Origin: Thermodesulfovibrionales bacterium
Lineage (GTDB): Bacteria > Nitrospirota > Thermodesulfovibrionia > Thermodesulfovibrionales > Dissulfurispiraceae
Reading direction: 5' to 3'
NCBI GenBank assembly: GCA_020062545.1
Contig: JAGUWD010000009.1
Coordinates: forward strand, 1-64,000
DNA length: 64,000 bases
The position numbers were made by a program, and so were the translations under genes. Position 1 is the stretch's first letter; each line of letters begins with the position of its first letter. A model generated the notes under the pieces. It had not been told where the DNA came from. It ran no database searches and saw nothing but the letters and a program-made list of their open reading frames with translations. Below are positions 61,569-64,000 of the stretch, one piece after another.

Positions 61569-63044
61569 TTATTGTTCTGGTTTTAGCTGCGGGAAAAGTA
61601 TTACATCCCTTATGGATTGGGAGTTGGTAAGCAGCATGATCAGCCTGTCTATGCCTATTCCCTCACCGGCGGCGGGTGGCATACCATACTCCAGCGCCTT
61701 TACAAAATCCTCATCCATCCAGTGGGCCTCTTCGTCCCCTTTCTTCTTTGCCTCCACCTGTTTTAAAAACCTTTCCTTCTGATCAACAGGGTCGTTCAGC
61801 TCGGAAAATGCATTTGCTATTTCCCTTGCTGCTATAAATAACTCGAATCTCTCCACAAGCTCAGGATTATCCCTCTTCCTCTTTGCAAGTGGAGATAGCT
61901 CAACAGGATAGTCGATTATGAATACAGGCTGTACTAATTCTGGCTCAACAAGCTCCTTGAATATTTCATCCAGCACCCTGGCATGGGAGGCTCCTTTGTC
62001 TATATCTATCTTTTTTGATTCCGCCCATTTCCTCGCCTTTTCAGGGTCTGTTATCACGTCATCAGGCACTCCCTTTTGCTTAAGGGCATCGAGCATCGGA
62101 ATCCTCGGCCACGGCGGAGTAAGGTCTATTACTGTGTCTCCATAAGGCACCTTTAGCGTGCCAAGAACACGATTTGCGATGTATGAAAATATCTCTTCCG
62201 TGAATGACATCAGGAAGTTGTAATCCTTGTATGCCATATAGAATTCGAGCATTGTGAATTCAGGATTGTGCTTGGTAGATATACCTTCATTTCTAAAATT
62301 TTTATTCAACTCAAAAACCTTCTCATAGCCTCCTACAAGAAGTCTCTTGAGATAAAGCTCCGGGGCAATCCTGAGATATAAATCCATACCAAGGGCTATG
62401 TGATGCGTTCTGAATGGCTTCGCAGCAGCTCCTCCTGGAATGGGGTGCATCATGGGTGTCTCGACCTCGATAAAGCCTCGGGACTCGAAGAAATCTCTCA
62501 TTGCCTTCATAATAGCGCTTCTCTTTGCAAATACATCCTTTACTTCGGGATTGACGATAAGGTCTACATATCTCTGTCTGTATCTGAGTTCTATATCTTT
62601 AAGACCATGCCACTTCTCGGGCAATGGTCTCAGGGATTTGCTCAGGAAAACAAAGTCATTGACTTCTATAGTAAGCTCATTGGTCCTTGTCCTGAACAAT
62701 CTGCCGCTAACACCTATGATGTCTCCGATGTCGAGCTTTTTTATGAGAGAATACTTCTCTCCAAGGACATCTTTCTTGAGGTATATCTGAATCTTGCCTG
62801 TTGCATCCTGGATGTGGGCGAATGATGCCTTGCCAAAGTCCCTCATCGCAATAATCCTGCCGGCAACAGAGGTATTTATATTATTGGACTCTAAAGACTC
62901 TTTATCGGAATCCCCATGTTTTGCATGAAGTTCTGCAGCGGTTGACTCAGGGTCGAAACGTCCGTCATACGGATCGATTTTGAGGCTGCGCAGTTCATCG
63001 AGCTTTTTAAAACGCTGTTCTATAAGTTCATTTATTTCTTCCAT
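61569..63044 (-). CDS. lysS: Lysyl-tRNA synthetase, class II
   Basis: 491 residues. OB-fold anticodon domain (SVAGRIIAMRDFGKASFAHIQDATGKIQIYL), class II motif 1 (FFESRGFIEVETPMMHPIPGGAAAKPF), motif 2 (FRNEGISTKHNPEFTMLEFY) and motif 3 (GEGIGIDRLIMLLTN). Promoter TTGACT-18-TATAAT ends 8 nt before the ATG with no ribosome site: probably leaderless. lolC/E follows without gap. Confidence 0.96.
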   Translation of the reverse strand: MEEINELIEQRFKKLDELRSLKIDPYDGRFDPESTAAELHAKHGDSDKESLESNNINTSVAGRIIAMRDFGKASFAHIQDATGKIQIYLKKDVLGEKYSLIKKLDIGDIIGVSGRLFRTRTNELTIEVNDFVFLSKSLRPLPEKWHGLKDIELRYRQRYVDLIVNPEVKDVFAKRSAIMKAMRDFFESRGFIEVETPMMHPIPGGAAAKPFRTHHIALGMDLYLRIAPELYLKRLLVGGYEKVFELNKNFRNEGISTKHNPEFTMLEFYMAYKDYNFLMSFTEEIFSYIANRVLGTLKVPYGDTVIDLTPPWPRIPMLDALKQKGVPDDVITDPEKARKWAESKKIDIDKGASHARVLDEIFKELVEPELVQPVFIIDYPVELSPLAKRKRDNPELVERFELFIAAREIANAFSELNDPVDQKERFLKQVEAKKKGDEEAHWMDEDFVKALEYGMPPAAGEGIGIDRLIMLLTNSQSIRDVILFPQLKPEQ

Positions 63045-63052
63045 AGCTGATG

Positions 63053-63108
63053 ATTATACTTGCCCAAATTCAGCTAAGTCAACATGTTCTGCGGAAATGT
63101 AGTATAAT
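63053..63108. promoter_or_regulatory. Divergent lysS/mgtC promoters
   Basis: Leftward: TTGACT (63082-63077), 18-nt spacer, TATAAT (63058-63053). Rightward: TATAAT at 63103-63108 with a weak TCAACA (63079-63084) 18 nt upstream. The -35 boxes overlap, as in the IMPase/hisC pair. Confidence 0.55.
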
Positions 63109-63130
63109 TAACTAATATCTGGAGACAATA

Positions 63131-63769
63131 TTGGAAAATTTTTTTAAACTTCTCATTGCTGCAACACTCGGCGGGCTTATAGGGATCGAAAGACAGATCG
63201 GCGGACAGACTGCCGGTTTTCGCACACAGCTTCTTGTCTGCCTCGGTTCGTGTCTATTCACTATCGCCTCCGTTCATGTTTATAAGATCTACGGCGCATA
63301 CACAGACCCCGGAAGAATTGCAGCACAGATTGTAGTTGGCATCGGCTTTCTTGGCGCAGGTGCAATACTGAGGCATGGCATTTCCATAAGGGGACTGACT
63401 ACTGCTGCAACCCTCTGGATAGTCAGTGCAATCGGTATGGCAGTGGGATTCGGAGAATATATTGTAGCCGGCTTCGCGACTTTTCTCGTACTTGTAAACC
63501 TTGCAATCCTTAAAAATATCGAGGATATACTTCCGAAAAACCGTTATTCCATACTGATAATCAAGATAAAGGGCGCAGAGGAATTAAAAATAGCGGAATT
63601 TATCAATGGTTATAACATCAAAATCTTAGATGCTAAAATTAAATTTATGAAGGAACAGAACATCGTCGAACAGGAAGTATCGCTCAGGTATAAGGATTAC
63701 GCACAATTAACAGAGTTTCTAAAGATTTTAAAAGAAATTCCCAACCTCATCGAGCTTCATATTTCTTAA
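63131..63769 (+). CDS. MgtC/SapB family membrane protein
   Basis: 212 residues, TTG start 6 nt after GGAG. MgtC signature: AATLGGLIGIERQIGGQTAGFRTQLLVCLGS and GIGFLGAGAILRHGISIRGLTTAATLW. Five membrane segments and a C-terminal ACT-like domain. Family linked to growth in low magnesium; exact action unknown. Confidence 0.9.
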   Translation: MENFFKLLIAATLGGLIGIERQIGGQTAGFRTQLLVCLGSCLFTIASVHVYKIYGAYTDPGRIAAQIVVGIGFLGAGAILRHGISIRGLTTAATLWIVSAIGMAVGFGEYIVAGFATFLVLVNLAILKNIEDILPKNRYSILIIKIKGAEELKIAEFINGYNIKILDAKIKFMKEQNIVEQEVSLRYKDYAQLTEFLKILKEIPNLIELHIS

Positions 63770-63774
63770 TATTC

Positions 63775-64000
63775 CTATGCCTTTCCCTTCTCCCACGCTA
63801 CAACCCTTTCGTAATATTTAAACAATTTCTCACGCCTCCTGAATTCCCTTGAATGCACAGAACGCCTGCCGTTTTTAGTCTCAACATCAATGTCGGCATG
63901 GAGCATCTCATGGTAAACAATGAATTCTACAAAATAAAGCGGAACCGATTTTTTATCGAGTATGGGATTAATCCTTATAGTATTTGTATAGCCGCTGTAA
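63775..64000 (-). CDS. SprT-like metallopeptidase, C-terminal part
   Basis: Cut by the window end. The last 74 codons read RINPILDKKSVPLYFVEFIV then YHEMLHADIDVE and a basic, Arg-rich end. HEMLH is a zinc HExxH motif, as in SprT/YgjP-like proteins. Stop TAG at 63777-63775. The N-terminus lies beyond 64000. Confidence 0.65.
   Translation of the reverse strand, partial: YSGYTNTIRINPILDKKSVPLYFVEFIVYHEMLHADIDVETKNGRRSVHSREFRRREKLFKYYERVVAWEKGKA

Overview
The window comes from a bacterial chromosome of moderate GC. About 7 kb at the left edge looks like an AT-richer integrated element; the rest looks like core and accessory chromosome. No rRNA, tRNA or CRISPR array was seen. Several things point to an anaerobic or microaerophilic Gram-negative, perhaps of the Nitrospirota (Thermodesulfovibrio-like) or a deltaproteobacterial-type lineage: many NtrC-type regulators, an energy-converting hydrogenase-related (Ehr) complex, TSUP permeases paired with universal stress proteins, LolCDE, and FAD-dependent ThyX. 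The phylum is inference from gene content only.

Layout. 1-7.2 kb: mobile element with a zinc-ribbon membrane protein, a lipoprotein, two near-identical promoters each followed by a small structured RNA candidate, an unrecognised Cys-rich protein, an O-like replication protein, small HTH proteins and a tyrosine integrase. 7.2-17 kb: lipid genes (acyl-activating/ACP/PlsC fusion), an IMPase, hisC-hisB, an AsmA-like protein, an S2P protease, thyX and an ATP-grasp protein. 17-30.6 kb: a divergent signalling locus. Leftward are small stress proteins, a TSUP permease, a tandem USP, and a histidine kinase with its NtrC-type regulator. Rightward are a Lon protease with a receiver domain built into it, a paralogous kinase/regulator pair and a PilZ-HD-GYP protein. 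30.6-34.5 kb: redox and TonB/ExbB/ExbD genes beside a receptor remnant and a RAYT-type transposon. 34.5-42.4 kb: a six-gene Ehr complex led by an HTH-EIIA fusion regulator. 42.5-47.6 kb: NhaD-like antiporter, CBS protein, USP, TSUP permease and a GntR regulator. 47.8-52.9 kb: threonine dehydratase, a PhnD-like binding protein coupled to a hybrid kinase, and a metal-binding HMA protein. 53-60 kb: the classical thrS-infC-rpmI-rplT-pheS-pheT block. 60-64 kb: lolD, lolC/E, lysS, mgtC and a truncated metallopeptidase gene.

How the genes appear to work together. The 17-30 kb locus looks like an envelope-stress or redox circuit: two kinases with related sensor regions, two sigma-54 activators, and a protease whose receiver closely resembles the receiver of its neighbour. 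Phospho-control of proteolysis is an attractive inference. The Ehr complex, NhaD and the CBS and EIIA regulators suggest ion-gradient bioenergetics.

Most interesting sequence-level signals: (1) Lon with an internal receiver domain; (2) two copies (about 47.7 and 52.9 kb) of a structured intergenic element of about 100 nt whose stems show compensatory base changes; (3) tandem promoter-small RNA units at 1.4-1.66 kb; (4) non-AUG starts for infC (ATA) and thrS (ATT), with a TGS-less ThrRS; (5) a recurring promoter layout that predicts leaderless mRNAs at eight or so genes, including a divergent pair (IMPase/hisC) sharing one -35 box; (6) short word repeats inserted in frame into several enzymes.
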